Source: Lachnospiraceae bacterium
GTDB taxonomy: Bacteria; Bacillota; Clostridia; Lachnospirales; Lachnospiraceae
Reading direction: 5' to 3'
Length of the DNA stretch: 64,000 nt
NCBI GenBank assembly: GCA_017619615.1
Contig: JAFZRY010000007.1
Span: 1-64,000 of the forward strand
Within the stretch, counting starts at the first letter, position 1; each line of letters begins with the position of its first letter. Of this stretch, positions 11,466-19,457 are shown in pieces. The notes under the pieces were generated by a model. The model saw nothing but the letters and a program-made list of their open reading frames with translations, searched no databases and was not told where the DNA came from. The position numbers and the translations under genes are program-made.

Positions 11466-12815
11466 TTACTTCTTATCCTTCTTCCCTTTCCTGGTCACCA
11501 GGATCACAACGACGATCACCGCTATGATGATCAGCAGCCAGATGAAAATGCACAGCCCCAGCGGCTGCGGGCAGAAATGGCAGATCGGGCAGCTGTCCTT
11601 CGCCGTCTGCGTCGCCGCCGCCGTGGTGGTCTCCTCCGCCGCCGTAGTGGCTTCCGGCACGGGATCGCTCCCCTGGCCGATCTCCGCGGTGCCGAAGGTC
11701 AGGATCTCGGAGTAATCCGAGTACAGGTCGTCCGCCTCGGCCTGGCTGATGCGGTAGCGGCAGCGCAGTTCGACGGGACTGTCCTGCGCAATGACGGGCC
11801 GGCTGTCGTTCACCAGATGGAGCAGGGGGCATTCCATCTCCCCGGCCTTGATGATCCAGTCCGCATTCTGCATACTGGTCCATTCCGCGTCCCCCGGGAC
11901 CCGACAGTAAGTCTCGACAACGATCTGTCCCCCGTGCGCCTCCAACTGCGTGGCCTTTTCCCGGAGCTCATCCGGCACGGTCAGGGTGAAGGCGACGATC
12001 GGGTTGCCGTTGAAGGTCTTATCCGTCATGTGCAGGTCCGTGATCACCGGCGCTTTGATCTCGCCGGCCTTGACGGGCTCCCATTTTTCCGCGTCCTTGC
12101 CGACGGAGGCGACGTCGGACCAGTCGGAATAATAATACTTCATGACGACACCTTCTTCGGTATCTTTGTAGGTGGTCACCACGAAGCGCATGCGGAAATA
12201 GGCGGTGTGTTTGGTGAAATCGATGCGCAGTTCTTCATTTGCGGTATCGTACGTGTACTGACCGGGATTCAGCTGGTCCTTCACGCCGGGCGTCAGGGTA
12301 TCGGGGTTGCCGTTCCAGCGGTCGTCGTTCGGGACGCCCCGGATGATCCAGTGCTCGTTCACGGTCTCCGTGGCGTTGCCGATCCCGAAGTCCACGGCAT
12401 CCCAATCGCTGACACGGTAGCGGCCTTCCTCATCATAGCCAAAACCGTTGTCGGCGTTCCAGTATTCATTGCAGTGCCAGCCGGAAACGGGGTCGTTCAC
12501 GTCATCGATGGCCCAGTCCACCTGCGTGGTCATGGAAATGTCGTCGATGCCGTACGGCTTCAGGAGTTCCTCCCCCGTGCCGGCGTCGCGGGCTTCCTCC
12601 AGTTCCTTGAAGAACGCGGTCATTTCGTTGCTTAAGCTGTAGGCGATGCCGGTGGTGGTGGGCGAGTCGTTGCCCTCCATCCAGCTGGCGGTCACGTTGG
12701 CCGGGGCCACCAGGTCAAAGGGGAGTTTGTCCTCCTCCGCCCGTACCGAGAGCGATCCGGCGAAGCAGGCCAGCAGCAGGACGGCGGCCAGAAATACAGA
12801 TATTTTCTTCTTCAT
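11466..12815 (-). CDS. Membrane-anchored extracellular protein of unknown function
   Basis: 449 residues. An N-terminal signal peptide (KKKISVFLAAVLLLACFAG, likely cleaved after SVRA), about 380 residues outside the cell, a short Ala/Thr-rich stretch, and a C-terminal membrane helix followed by TRKGKKDKK. This is a surface protein with a single C-terminal anchor and a basic stop-transfer tail. The ectodomain has many Asp, Tyr and Trp and looks all-beta, but I recognise no family. It has its own promoter and a GGAGG site. No neighbouring gene suggests a role. Confidence 0.75.
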   Translation of the reverse strand: MKKKISVFLAAVLLLACFAGSLSVRAEEDKLPFDLVAPANVTASWMEGNDSPTTTGIAYSLSNEMTAFFKELEEARDAGTGEELLKPYGIDDISMTTQVDWAIDDVNDPVSGWHCNEYWNADNGFGYDEEGRYRVSDWDAVDFGIGNATETVNEHWIIRGVPNDDRWNGNPDTLTPGVKDQLNPGQYTYDTANEELRIDFTKHTAYFRMRFVVTTYKDTEEGVVMKYYYSDWSDVASVGKDAEKWEPVKAGEIKAPVITDLHMTDKTFNGNPIVAFTLTVPDELREKATQLEAHGGQIVVETYCRVPGDAEWTSMQNADWIIKAGEMECPLLHLVNDSRPVIAQDSPVELRCRYRISQAEADDLYSDYSEILTFGTAEIGQGSDPVPEATTAAEETTTAAATQTAKDSCPICHFCPQPLGLCIFIWLLIIIAVIVVVILVTRKGKKDKK

Positions 12816-12874
12816 GATGCAAAACCTCCGCGGGGGTGTTCCGGGGCCGGGTGCGGCCCGGATCTTTGCGTTTT

Positions 12875-12903
12875 ATTTTACTCCGCGGAGGCGGTAATTA
12901 CAA
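12875..12903 (-). promoter_or_regulatory. Promoter of the secreted-protein gene
   Basis: On the minus strand: TTGTAA (12898-12903), 17 bases, TAAAAT (12875-12880). Confidence 0.65.
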
Positions 12904-12960
12904 GGAGTACCGGAGCGGGTTTTTGAAATATCGGGAGAGATCTTGTTTTGAAATACTAAG

Positions 12961-13002
12961 GTGACAAAGGGACGAGGTGACAAAGGGACGGTTCTTTTGT
13001 CA
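12961..13002 (+). repeat. GGGACGGTTC hairpin element, full copy plus a partial one
   Basis: A 25-base element (12978-13002) runs from TGACA to TGTCA around the core GGGACGGTTC and folds into an 11-bp stem. A truncated copy (12961-12976) precedes it. Between 12904 and 13066 I see nothing else. Confidence 0.8.
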
Positions 13003-13066
13003 TCTTTATAAAACAGGCGGTCTTTGCGGCCGCCTGTTGCGTGAAGGGAAAGGTTTGAGAAAAGGC

Positions 13067-13113
13067 TTGACAATGCAAAACTATCGTGATAGTATGAGAC
13101 TATCCTAATAGTC
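13067..13113 (+). promoter_or_regulatory. Promoter with two BlaI-type operator palindromes
   Basis: TTGACA (13067-13072), 17 bases, TAGTAT (13090-13095). Two dyads overlap or follow it: ACTATC-GT-GATAGT (13080-13093), lying over the spacer and -10, and GACTAT-4-ATAGTC (13098-13113), at the start of transcription. They share the ACTAT half-site. The arrangement is that of an autoregulated BlaI/MecI operon. Confidence 0.82.
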
Positions 13114-13143
13114 TGCCCGGACATGACCGGGTTGAGGTATCCG

Positions 13144-13500
13144 ATGGAAGATCATTTTTACGACAGTGAAATGAAACTGATGGAGCTCGTCTGGGAGCAG
13201 GAGCCCGTGAGCGCGAAAGCGTTGAGCCTGCTGGCGGAGGAGCGCATCGGCTGGAACAAGAATACCACGTACACCGTGCTGAAAAAACTGGTGGCCAAGG
13301 GCCGCGTGGAGCGGAGCGAGCCGGGCTTCATGTGCCGCTCGCTGATCAGCCGCGAGGCGGTGCAGCAGCAGGAGGCGCGCGGCCTGCTGGAGCGGTTTTT
13401 CGGCGGCTCGAAGAAGGCGCTGTTTTCCGCGCTGCTGGAGGATGAAAGCACCACACCGGAGGAACTGGACGCGTTAAAGCGGATGATCGAGGAGCATTGA
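13144..13500 (+). CDS. BlaI/MecI/CopY family repressor
   Basis: A 118-residue winged-helix repressor. The N-terminal HTH runs over KLMELVWEQEPVSAKAL to NTTYTVLKKLVAKGRVE, as in BlaI and MecI, followed by a C-terminal dimerisation helix region. Relatives bind as dimers to palindromes and are cleaved or released when their M56 partner senses a signal. I start at 13144 (GAGG six bases upstream) rather than 13123, which lacks a binding site. The M56 gene begins two bases after its stop. No beta-lactamase or penicillin-binding gene is adjacent. Confidence 0.93.
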   Translation: MEDHFYDSEMKLMELVWEQEPVSAKALSLLAEERIGWNKNTTYTVLKKLVAKGRVERSEPGFMCRSLISREAVQQQEARGLLERFFGGSKKALFSALLEDESTTPEELDALKRMIEEH

Positions 13501-13501
13501 C

Positions 13502-14434
13502 ATGGCGGAGACCTTTTACTGGTTTCTGAATATGAATATCGTAGCCTCGCTGTGCGGGCTGGTGATCCTTCTGCTGCGCCTCATCCGCCGGATCCCGCGG
13601 CGCCTGATCTGCTGGCTGTGGCTGATCCCGGCGCTGCGCGTGCTGCTGCCGTTCGGAGTGGGCGGCCGCTGGGGGAGTTTCGGCCTGGTAGGGCTCTTAA
13701 GCCGCGTCTGGGGCCGGCCGGCCCGAATCACGGGGCTGCCCGATGCGATCATCACCAACTACGTCCAGGCTGCTTCGTCCTACGATCCGCTGACGTTCCG
13801 GGAAGCATGGCAGTTCAAAGTTTTCACCTGGGGCGGCCTGATCTGGATCATTCTGGCCTGCGCCCTGGTCCTGGCCTTCGGGATTCTGTACGGGATCACG
13901 ATGCGGGAGATAAAGGATGCGCGGCCGCAGGAAGGCCGGCGCGGCGTGTATCTGTCGGATAAGATAACGGGCCCGGCGCTGTACGGGATCGTGCGGCCGC
14001 GGATCGTCCTGCCGGAAGGGATGGAGGAGAGCCCGCAGCTGGAACACGTCCTGCTGCACGAGGAGACCCACCGCAGGCGCCTGGACAACCTCCGCCGTGC
14101 GGCGGCCTTCGCGCTGACGGCGCTCTGCTGGTTTAACCCGCTGGCCTGGCTGTTCCTGAAATGTTTCCTGGCCGACCTGGAACTGGCCTGCGACGAGCAG
14201 GTTCTGGTCCGGCTGGGCGAAGAGAAGAAAAAAGCGTACGCCCTGGCGCTCGTCAGCCAGGCGGAGCAAAAAAACCTGTTCGCGTCCGCGTTCGGCGGCG
14301 CGGCCATCCGCGTGCGGGTGGAGCGTATCCTGTCCTGGAAACGCATGAGCCTGCTGGCCTGCCTCGCGCTCGGCGCGTTCGCGGCAGTCCTGGCCTGGTT
14401 TTTGCTGACCGATCCCACGGGAGGTGTGAGATGA
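13502..14434 (+). CDS. M56 family metallopeptidase (BlaR1/MecR1-like antirepressor)
   Basis: 310 residues with about four membrane helices and a cytosolic zinc protease domain holding HEETH plus a downstream ELACDEQ glutamate region, as in BlaR1. In characterised systems this domain destroys the repressor when a signal arrives. Unlike BlaR1 it stops just after the last helix (FAAVLAWFLLTDP): there is no extracellular penicillin-binding sensor. Sensing must therefore be by the membrane part or by a partner, for which the overlapping lipoprotein gene is the obvious candidate (inference). The end overlaps that gene by ATGA. Confidence 0.92.
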   Translation: MAETFYWFLNMNIVASLCGLVILLLRLIRRIPRRLICWLWLIPALRVLLPFGVGGRWGSFGLVGLLSRVWGRPARITGLPDAIITNYVQAASSYDPLTFREAWQFKVFTWGGLIWIILACALVLAFGILYGITMREIKDARPQEGRRGVYLSDKITGPALYGIVRPRIVLPEGMEESPQLEHVLLHEETHRRRLDNLRRAAAFALTALCWFNPLAWLFLKCFLADLELACDEQVLVRLGEEKKKAYALALVSQAEQKNLFASAFGGAAIRVRVERILSWKRMSLLACLALGAFAAVLAWFLLTDPTGGVR

Positions 14435-16449
14435 AACGAATGATCAGTGCGGTTCTCGCAGTTATACTGCTTTTGAGTATGTGCGCATGCGGCGCGCAGA
14501 AGGGAGAGACAAAAATGACGGAAGCCATGCAGGCCGATAAGATGGCGGCAGTCCCGTTTGGTTCGGTCGAAAACCATGTGTCTGAAGCGGCGTTCACGCT
14601 TGCAGAGGAGCAGGAGACGACGGCGGCTTCCGCCCCTGTTTCCCCGGCATCCGCGGGATCCCCCTTCCTCCCGTCCGAAACCGTTCAGACGCTCTGGGAT
14701 ACCTTCGGTCTGGATCAAACCGCGTCGGAATCCCTTCAGGAAGCGCTGTCCCGCGGCGACATCGTCATCACGAAAAACAGCGATTTCCTCGCCGGCCGCG
14801 ACCGCCTGCGCGCCTTTACCGATGCCGCGCATCAGGGCGAACGCGGCGAGATCCTGGTCCTCAACTATTACGACCTGGTGGGGACCCGCTGCGGCGTAGA
14901 GTATTTCAACGAAGACGGTTCGAACTACCCGGTGGCTTACCTGAACCGCCTGAGTTTCGACGGCGAACAATATCATTTCGCCGTCCGCGAGACCGGCACC
15001 ACGGAAATAGAGCAAGGCGCGGAGGGCACTTTCCGCTATCTGATGCATTATGAAGGTAAAACCACTCCGCCGGCCCGTCCGTTCCTGTACGAGCGCTTCG
15101 TTCTGGTAAACGATGAGACCCTCACCTGGGACCGGATCGAGTGGGGCATGCTCAGCTCGCAGTTCGGGGACTCCGTCCCTCATCACATCGTCGCATCCGT
15201 CCTGTATACGGAAGCATCGGAACAGCCCGGAGTTTATGTCCCGACAGAAGAGGAGCGCCAGCTCTGGTACCGCATCGACGGCAAGGAGACGTGGAACACC
15301 CACTTCGCTAAGGCTAATCTGGACTCGGAGCGGGCTGTGACGCTGTTCGCGCCGCAGGCGGACGCGCAGGGCTTGCTTTCCTACTGGGAAAGCGGCCGGA
15401 TCCTCTGGCGCGTCGAACTGCCCTACAGCGTGGAATACTCTTGCCCTACTGACGAGGGGATCCTGATCTACGGCGTTCAGTATTCGAAAACCAGCGTGTT
15501 GCCGCAGGTGAATTATCTGGAACATTACGATACCGGCGGCAACCGGCTGTGGCAATGGAAAGAAGCCGCCACCGGAGCGTACCGGCACCTGCTCGGCGCC
15601 GGGGAAAAGGACGGGGAACTGACCTGCGTTTTCCGCGGCGGCAACCTTTATGCTTCGGATCCGAAACAGACGAATTATGCGGATATCTGGACGTTTGACG
15701 GCGAGGGGAAGAGGACCCGTACCTGTCAGGTCACCCTTCCCGCAGGTTCCGTACTGGCAGCGAGCGTGAACGGTGCCAGCGACAACTGGCCGATGATCCT
15801 GCTGGCGATGCAGGAGAGCAGCACTGAAACGGCCGGGATCTATCTGCTGTCGGAGGGCATGGAGGAAGCGCAGCGGATCATGGAGATCCCCGCCGGCGTG
15901 GCGCCGGACGGGAAGGTCATGGAGATCCGAGACATCCTGGAACAGGACGGTACCCTGTACATTTCCGCGTATTTCTGCCCGGCATACGAAAAGAAGGCTA
16001 ATTCGACAAAACGGGACGAGGTGCAGGACATCATAAAATGGGGCTATGAACGGATCGCGGCCGTCCCGCCGACCGAAGACGGATCCTTCCCCGACCTTTC
16101 GGACGAGGTCACGCCGATGGTGCAGGCCAGATACACGGCGGTTCTTTTCCGCACCCCCGTCTTGCTAAGCGGCCTGCGCCACCAGCCGGAGCACTTCAAA
16201 ACCATCCGCACCCGCGCCGGCAGCCTCGGCGGCGCGCTGGGCGTCAACGACCAGGGCGAAGTCACCTGGGAGATCGAAGAGATCAACCGCGTCATCTATT
16301 CCCCCGCCACCTCGTTTGCCACCCTCTACGGCTCCTGCCGCGTCATTCAGTACTTCTTCCAGCCCGAAGAACTTGACGCGGAAAGGCTCTTCGACGACAC
16401 CCCCGGCGGCTACATGCTGCTCGACAAAATGGGGATGTACTACCGCTGA
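14431..16449 (+). CDS. Large lipoprotein translationally coupled to the M56 protease
   Basis: 672 residues. ATG at 14431 overlaps the M56 stop (ATGA) after GGGAGG. A lipoprotein signal (MKRMISAVLAVILLLSMCACG) places it on the outer face of the membrane. A Ser/Thr/Glu-rich stretch (about 30-85) leads to a region of about 150 residues, then a longer C-terminal part with repeated short beta-like motifs (DTGGNRLWQW, DIWTFDGEGKRT) that could form a propeller. I recognise no named family. The coupling suggests it is the sensor or the regulated product of the BlaI-M56 system; this is inference. Confidence 0.8.
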   Translation: MKRMISAVLAVILLLSMCACGAQKGETKMTEAMQADKMAAVPFGSVENHVSEAAFTLAEEQETTAASAPVSPASAGSPFLPSETVQTLWDTFGLDQTASESLQEALSRGDIVITKNSDFLAGRDRLRAFTDAAHQGERGEILVLNYYDLVGTRCGVEYFNEDGSNYPVAYLNRLSFDGEQYHFAVRETGTTEIEQGAEGTFRYLMHYEGKTTPPARPFLYERFVLVNDETLTWDRIEWGMLSSQFGDSVPHHIVASVLYTEASEQPGVYVPTEEERQLWYRIDGKETWNTHFAKANLDSERAVTLFAPQADAQGLLSYWESGRILWRVELPYSVEYSCPTDEGILIYGVQYSKTSVLPQVNYLEHYDTGGNRLWQWKEAATGAYRHLLGAGEKDGELTCVFRGGNLYASDPKQTNYADIWTFDGEGKRTRTCQVTLPAGSVLAASVNGASDNWPMILLAMQESSTETAGIYLLSEGMEEAQRIMEIPAGVAPDGKVMEIRDILEQDGTLYISAYFCPAYEKKANSTKRDEVQDIIKWGYERIAAVPPTEDGSFPDLSDEVTPMVQARYTAVLFRTPVLLSGLRHQPEHFKTIRTRAGSLGGALGVNDQGEVTWEIEEINRVIYSPATSFATLYGSCRVIQYFFQPEELDAERLFDDTPGGYMLLDKMGMYYR

Positions 16450-16451
16450 AT

Positions 16452-16480
16452 GGGACATGGGGACGGTTCTTTCCGTCCCG
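16452..16480 (+). repeat. GGGACGGTTC hairpin element, GGGAC-ended variant
   Basis: The core sits between GGGAC and GTCCC ends instead of TGACA/TGTCA; GGGACGG pairs with CCGTCCC around a TTCTTT loop. Confidence 0.7.
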
Positions 16481-16527
16481 TTTTCTGAAGCAGGACCGTT
16501 GAAACAACGGCCCCTACGGAACAAAAA

Positions 16528-16574
16528 AAGGACGGGTCATCCCCGTCCTTATCTCCGCCGGAAGGCGGTTTTTT
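16528..16574. terminator. Two hairpins between the lipoprotein and the next gene
   Basis: AAGGACGGG/CCCGTCCTT (16528-16550), preceded by an A-run, suits the minus strand. CCGCC/GGCGG (16555-16568) with six T after it is a good plus-strand terminator. Confidence 0.8.
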
Positions 16575-17232
16575 ATTTGATCTTAGCCTGCGGGCAGTTC
16601 TCTTTCACGAAGTTCCACACGAAGTCGTAATCCTCCGGCAGGACGTAGATCTGGTTCTTTTCCAGCGTTTCGTTGACTTTGATGACGCCGCGGCGGGGGA
16701 AGCCCTGGATGCTTTTGACTTTGCTGAAGTCCGTGGTCATCTCGGTGCGGGCGGCATTCAGGCCGACGCCCATCGTGGTCGGGTTTTTGGCCAGCAGGCC
16801 GGCCAGCGTGGTGAGCATGCTGATCGCCTGCGCCTTATCGGCCTGGGCCGCGATCTGGCGGTGGGAGAAACCGTTCTTCCCCATCTCGAACACCACGGTA
16901 TAACGCCCCTTCATGATCATGGCGTACACCAGGTAGCCGATCAGGACCAGCACCAGGAAGCCGCCGGTGATCAGCCCCCAGAACTTGAGGTTCTCCAGGA
17001 ACCCTTTCCAGAAAAAGTCGCGGTTGCCCATGTCGAACAGGGACGTGAACACGAAGATCCCGATGCAGATGAAGAAAAAGATCTTCCAGAGCATGAACAG
17101 GATCGTGGGATTTTTGTACAGATTGAGTTCCCCGATCCAGCGGTACACGCCGTCAGGGTACAGGTTGACACGCCGCTCGTCGACGGTTTCGTCGGGATTG
17201 ACCGGCTTCGTGTATTTATCCAGTTCGTACAT
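16573..17232 (-). CDS. Membrane protein of unknown function
   Basis: 219 residues with a polar N-terminus (about 45 residues, KYTKPVNPDETVDERRVNLYP), two membrane helices (about 48-66 and 88-107) and a C-terminal cytosolic domain rich in basic and hydrophobic alternation ending in NCPQAKIK. I recognise no family. The C-terminal part (KGRYTVVFEMGKNGFSH onward) looks like a small PH-like beta domain, by impression only. It follows the tRNA gene on the same strand, with a GGAGG site before ATG. Confidence 0.7.
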   Translation of the reverse strand: MYELDKYTKPVNPDETVDERRVNLYPDGVYRWIGELNLYKNPTILFMLWKIFFFICIGIFVFTSLFDMGNRDFFWKGFLENLKFWGLITGGFLVLVLIGYLVYAMIMKGRYTVVFEMGKNGFSHRQIAAQADKAQAISMLTTLAGLLAKNPTTMGVGLNAARTEMTTDFSKVKSIQGFPRRGVIKVNETLEKNQIYVLPEDYDFVWNFVKENCPQAKIK

Positions 17233-17296
17233 GGGGGCCTCCTTTTCGGTGCACGGGGCTCGCAGGATGAGCTATCTTCTTATGGAATTGTATTCG

Positions 17297-17370
17297 TGGA
17301 CCCTCAGGGATTCGAACCCGGGACCGATCGGTTATGAGCCGACTGCTCTGACCAGCTGAGCTAAGGGTCC
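17297..17370 (-). tRNA. tRNA-Met (CAT), elongator type
   Basis: A 74-base cloverleaf read on the minus strand: 7-bp acceptor GGACCCT/AGGGTCC, D arm GCTC...GAGC, anticodon arm with loop CTCATAA (anticodon CAT), T arm with TTCGAAT, discriminator A. CCA is not encoded. One C-T mismatch sits in the T stem. The paired first base rules out the initiator; a CAT tRNA modified to read AUA cannot be fully excluded. It lies 44 bases after mecA. Confidence 0.93.
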
Positions 17371-17414
17371 GTGCGGAGGGGATTGTAGCAATTCCCTCCG
17401 GCTTTGTCAAGATG

Positions 17415-18086
17415 TCAGGCGTCCGCGGGGGGCTCCATTTCGCCCAGCAGGATCTCGATGGCATGGGACGGATAGACGGTCTCCCCGTACTCGGCGTAGT
17501 ACGTCTTGGACGCCGAGGTGGACGGCACGCGCCGGCCGTATTCCGACATCAGCAGGCAGGCGCGGTTGAACAGCTCGCCGTTCTTGGGTGAGGCGGTCAG
17601 GACCAGGTAGTACATGCTCTGCTCTTTGAAGAAATACAGGCTGGAGCCTACGGCGCCGGCCAGATTCTTCAGGCGCGGCGGCATGATCAGGCTGTCCTTG
17701 CCGTAGAAGGCGAAGACGGCCAGCGGACGGGGCTGCCGGGTCTTGATCTCCTCGGCCTGGTAGTGGATGGCCTTGGCGAAGCCCTGCAGCATGCGCATCA
17801 CGTCGGGCTGGGGCTGGAAGCCCTGCGGCAGCTCGTCGGGTGAATTGATCTTGGTCACGGTGAAGACCATGTCCCCGTCGGGGTTCTTGACGGCTTCCAC
17901 CATGACCGGCAGGTCATTGGGAACAAAGCCCACCTCGTCCACGGAGCGGTCGATCAGCTCGCGGACCAGACGCGTGGCGTCCGGCGGGCTCTGGCTGAGT
18001 TTGCGGATGGTCAGATGGCGCTGCAGCAGTTCGCCCATGGACATGGTGCAGCGGAACTGATTGTCGTTGATCTTTTCTATCTTCAT
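17415..18086 (-). CDS. mecA: Adaptor protein MecA
   Basis: 223 residues. MecA brings substrates to the ClpC unfoldase and its ClpP protease, and activates ClpC; in Bacillus it controls competence through ComK. The N-terminal substrate-binding domain (MKIEKINDNQFRCTM...RELIDRSVDE...) and the C-terminal ClpC-binding domain (from about 115) are joined by an acidic/polar linker. Length is typical. AAGGAG lies eight bases before ATG. The gene sits between the aminotransferase and tRNA-Met on the same strand. Confidence 0.93.
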   Translation of the reverse strand: MKIEKINDNQFRCTMSMGELLQRHLTIRKLSQSPPDATRLVRELIDRSVDEVGFVPNDLPVMVEAVKNPDGDMVFTVTKINSPDELPQGFQPQPDVMRMLQGFAKAIHYQAEEIKTRQPRPLAVFAFYGKDSLIMPPRLKNLAGAVGSSLYFFKEQSMYYLVLTASPKNGELFNRACLLMSEYGRRVPSTSASKTYYAEYGETVYPSHAIEILLGEMEPPADA

Positions 18087-18146
18087 ATTGGATACTCCTT
18101 CCGGGGCGGACGGGGCGGTCCGTCCCAGGGGCCGGATATCCCCGTA

Positions 18147-19418
18147 TTACCCCATTTGTTCCAGGGCGGCCAGTTCCAGAGACGTGCAGAGCACTTCCAT
18201 GGCGGCCTCCAGTTCGTGAACGGGCGGAAGCGAAGGCGCAATGCGGATATTGCTGTCCTGCGGATCCTTCCCCAGGGGATAGGTGGCGCCGGCGTCGGTC
18301 AGCACCACGCCGGCCTCCCTGCAGAGGGCGACGGTGCGTTTGGCCAGGCCCGGCAGCGTGAAAAAGGAAACGAAGTAACCGCCCTTCGGGGTCTGCCAGT
18401 GGCCCAGGCCGCGCGGCGCGATCTCGTTCTCCAGCCAGCGCAGCACGCAGGCGAAGCGGGGCTGCAGGATGGCGGCGTGTTTTTTCATGACGGCCAGCGT
18501 GTGTTCCTTGTCTTTCAGGTACATCACCTGGCGCAGCTGGTTCACCTTGTCGTAAGAGATCATCTGGACGCCCAGCAGCTTGGCCTGGAACGCCACGTTG
18601 GCTTCCGAGGAGGCCATGCAGGAGATGCCGGCGCCGGGGAAGGTGATCTTGGAGGTGGAGGCGAATTCGTATACCAGGTCCGGATGACCGGCTTCGCGGC
18701 ACATCCCGATGATGTCCGGGAAGGGCAGGTAATCGCCTTCGAATTCATGGACGCAGTAGGCGTTGTCCCAGATGACGGAGAAATCCGGGGCGGCGGGCTC
18801 CAGCTTCGCGAAGCGCTCGACCGTCTCCTGACTGTAGACGATGCCGTCCGGGTTGGAATACTTCGGCACGCACCAGATGCCCTTCACCAGCGGGTCTTTC
18901 ACCAGTTCCTCCACGAGGTCCATGTCCGGGCCGTCGGGGGTCATGGGGACGGGGATCATTTCGAAGCCGAAGACTTCGGTGATCTTGAAGTGGCGGTCAT
19001 AGCCGGGCACCGGGCAGAGCCATTTGCGGCCGGGGACCTGGCTCCACGGGACGGGAGAGCGGGTCATTCCGAAGCAGTAGCCGCGCATCACGAGGCCGTA
19101 CATCAGGGCCAGGGAGCTGGAACCGCCCATCATGACTTCCTCGGGCCGGCAGCCCAGCAGTTCCGCCATCAGACGGCGGGCGGCGGGGGCGCCGGTCATG
19201 AAGCCGTAGTTGCGGACGTCCATGCCTTCGCAGATGCAGTCCGCGGGATCGGTCAGGACCGTCAGGATGTCGGATACGGAGTCCAGCTGGTCCTTGCCGG
19301 GCTTGCCGCGGGACATGTCCAGCTTGAGGTTCAGGTCTTTCAGCCTCTGGTAGTGTGCCTGTACTTCCGCGCGTTCCTGCGCGCGCTCGGCGGGGGTCAT
19401 TTCCCGGTAGTTTTTCAT
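18147..19418 (-). CDS. Aspartate aminotransferase, class I subgroup Ic (Asp_aminotransf family)
   Basis: A 423-residue fold-type I pyridoxal phosphate enzyme. The N-terminal MTPAERAQERAEVQAHYQ and KLDMSRGKPGKDQLD, the GGSSSLALMY phosphate-binding turn and the lysine motif FASTSKITFPGAG match the aspartate aminotransferase group of PF12897, which swaps amino groups between aspartate and 2-oxoglutarate. Substrate range is inferred from the family. It is 40 bases downstream of the CofE-like gene and 60 upstream of mecA, probably in one transcript. Confidence 0.9.
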   Translation of the reverse strand: MKNYREMTPAERAQERAEVQAHYQRLKDLNLKLDMSRGKPGKDQLDSVSDILTVLTDPADCICEGMDVRNYGFMTGAPAARRLMAELLGCRPEEVMMGGSSSLALMYGLVMRGYCFGMTRSPVPWSQVPGRKWLCPVPGYDRHFKITEVFGFEMIPVPMTPDGPDMDLVEELVKDPLVKGIWCVPKYSNPDGIVYSQETVERFAKLEPAAPDFSVIWDNAYCVHEFEGDYLPFPDIIGMCREAGHPDLVYEFASTSKITFPGAGISCMASSEANVAFQAKLLGVQMISYDKVNQLRQVMYLKDKEHTLAVMKKHAAILQPRFACVLRWLENEIAPRGLGHWQTPKGGYFVSFFTLPGLAKRTVALCREAGVVLTDAGATYPLGKDPQDSNIRIAPSLPPVHELEAAMEVLCTSLELAALEQMG

Positions 19419-19457
19419 GTCTCCTCCTAAAGGTTTGTTTTCGGGAGTAGATGGTGC

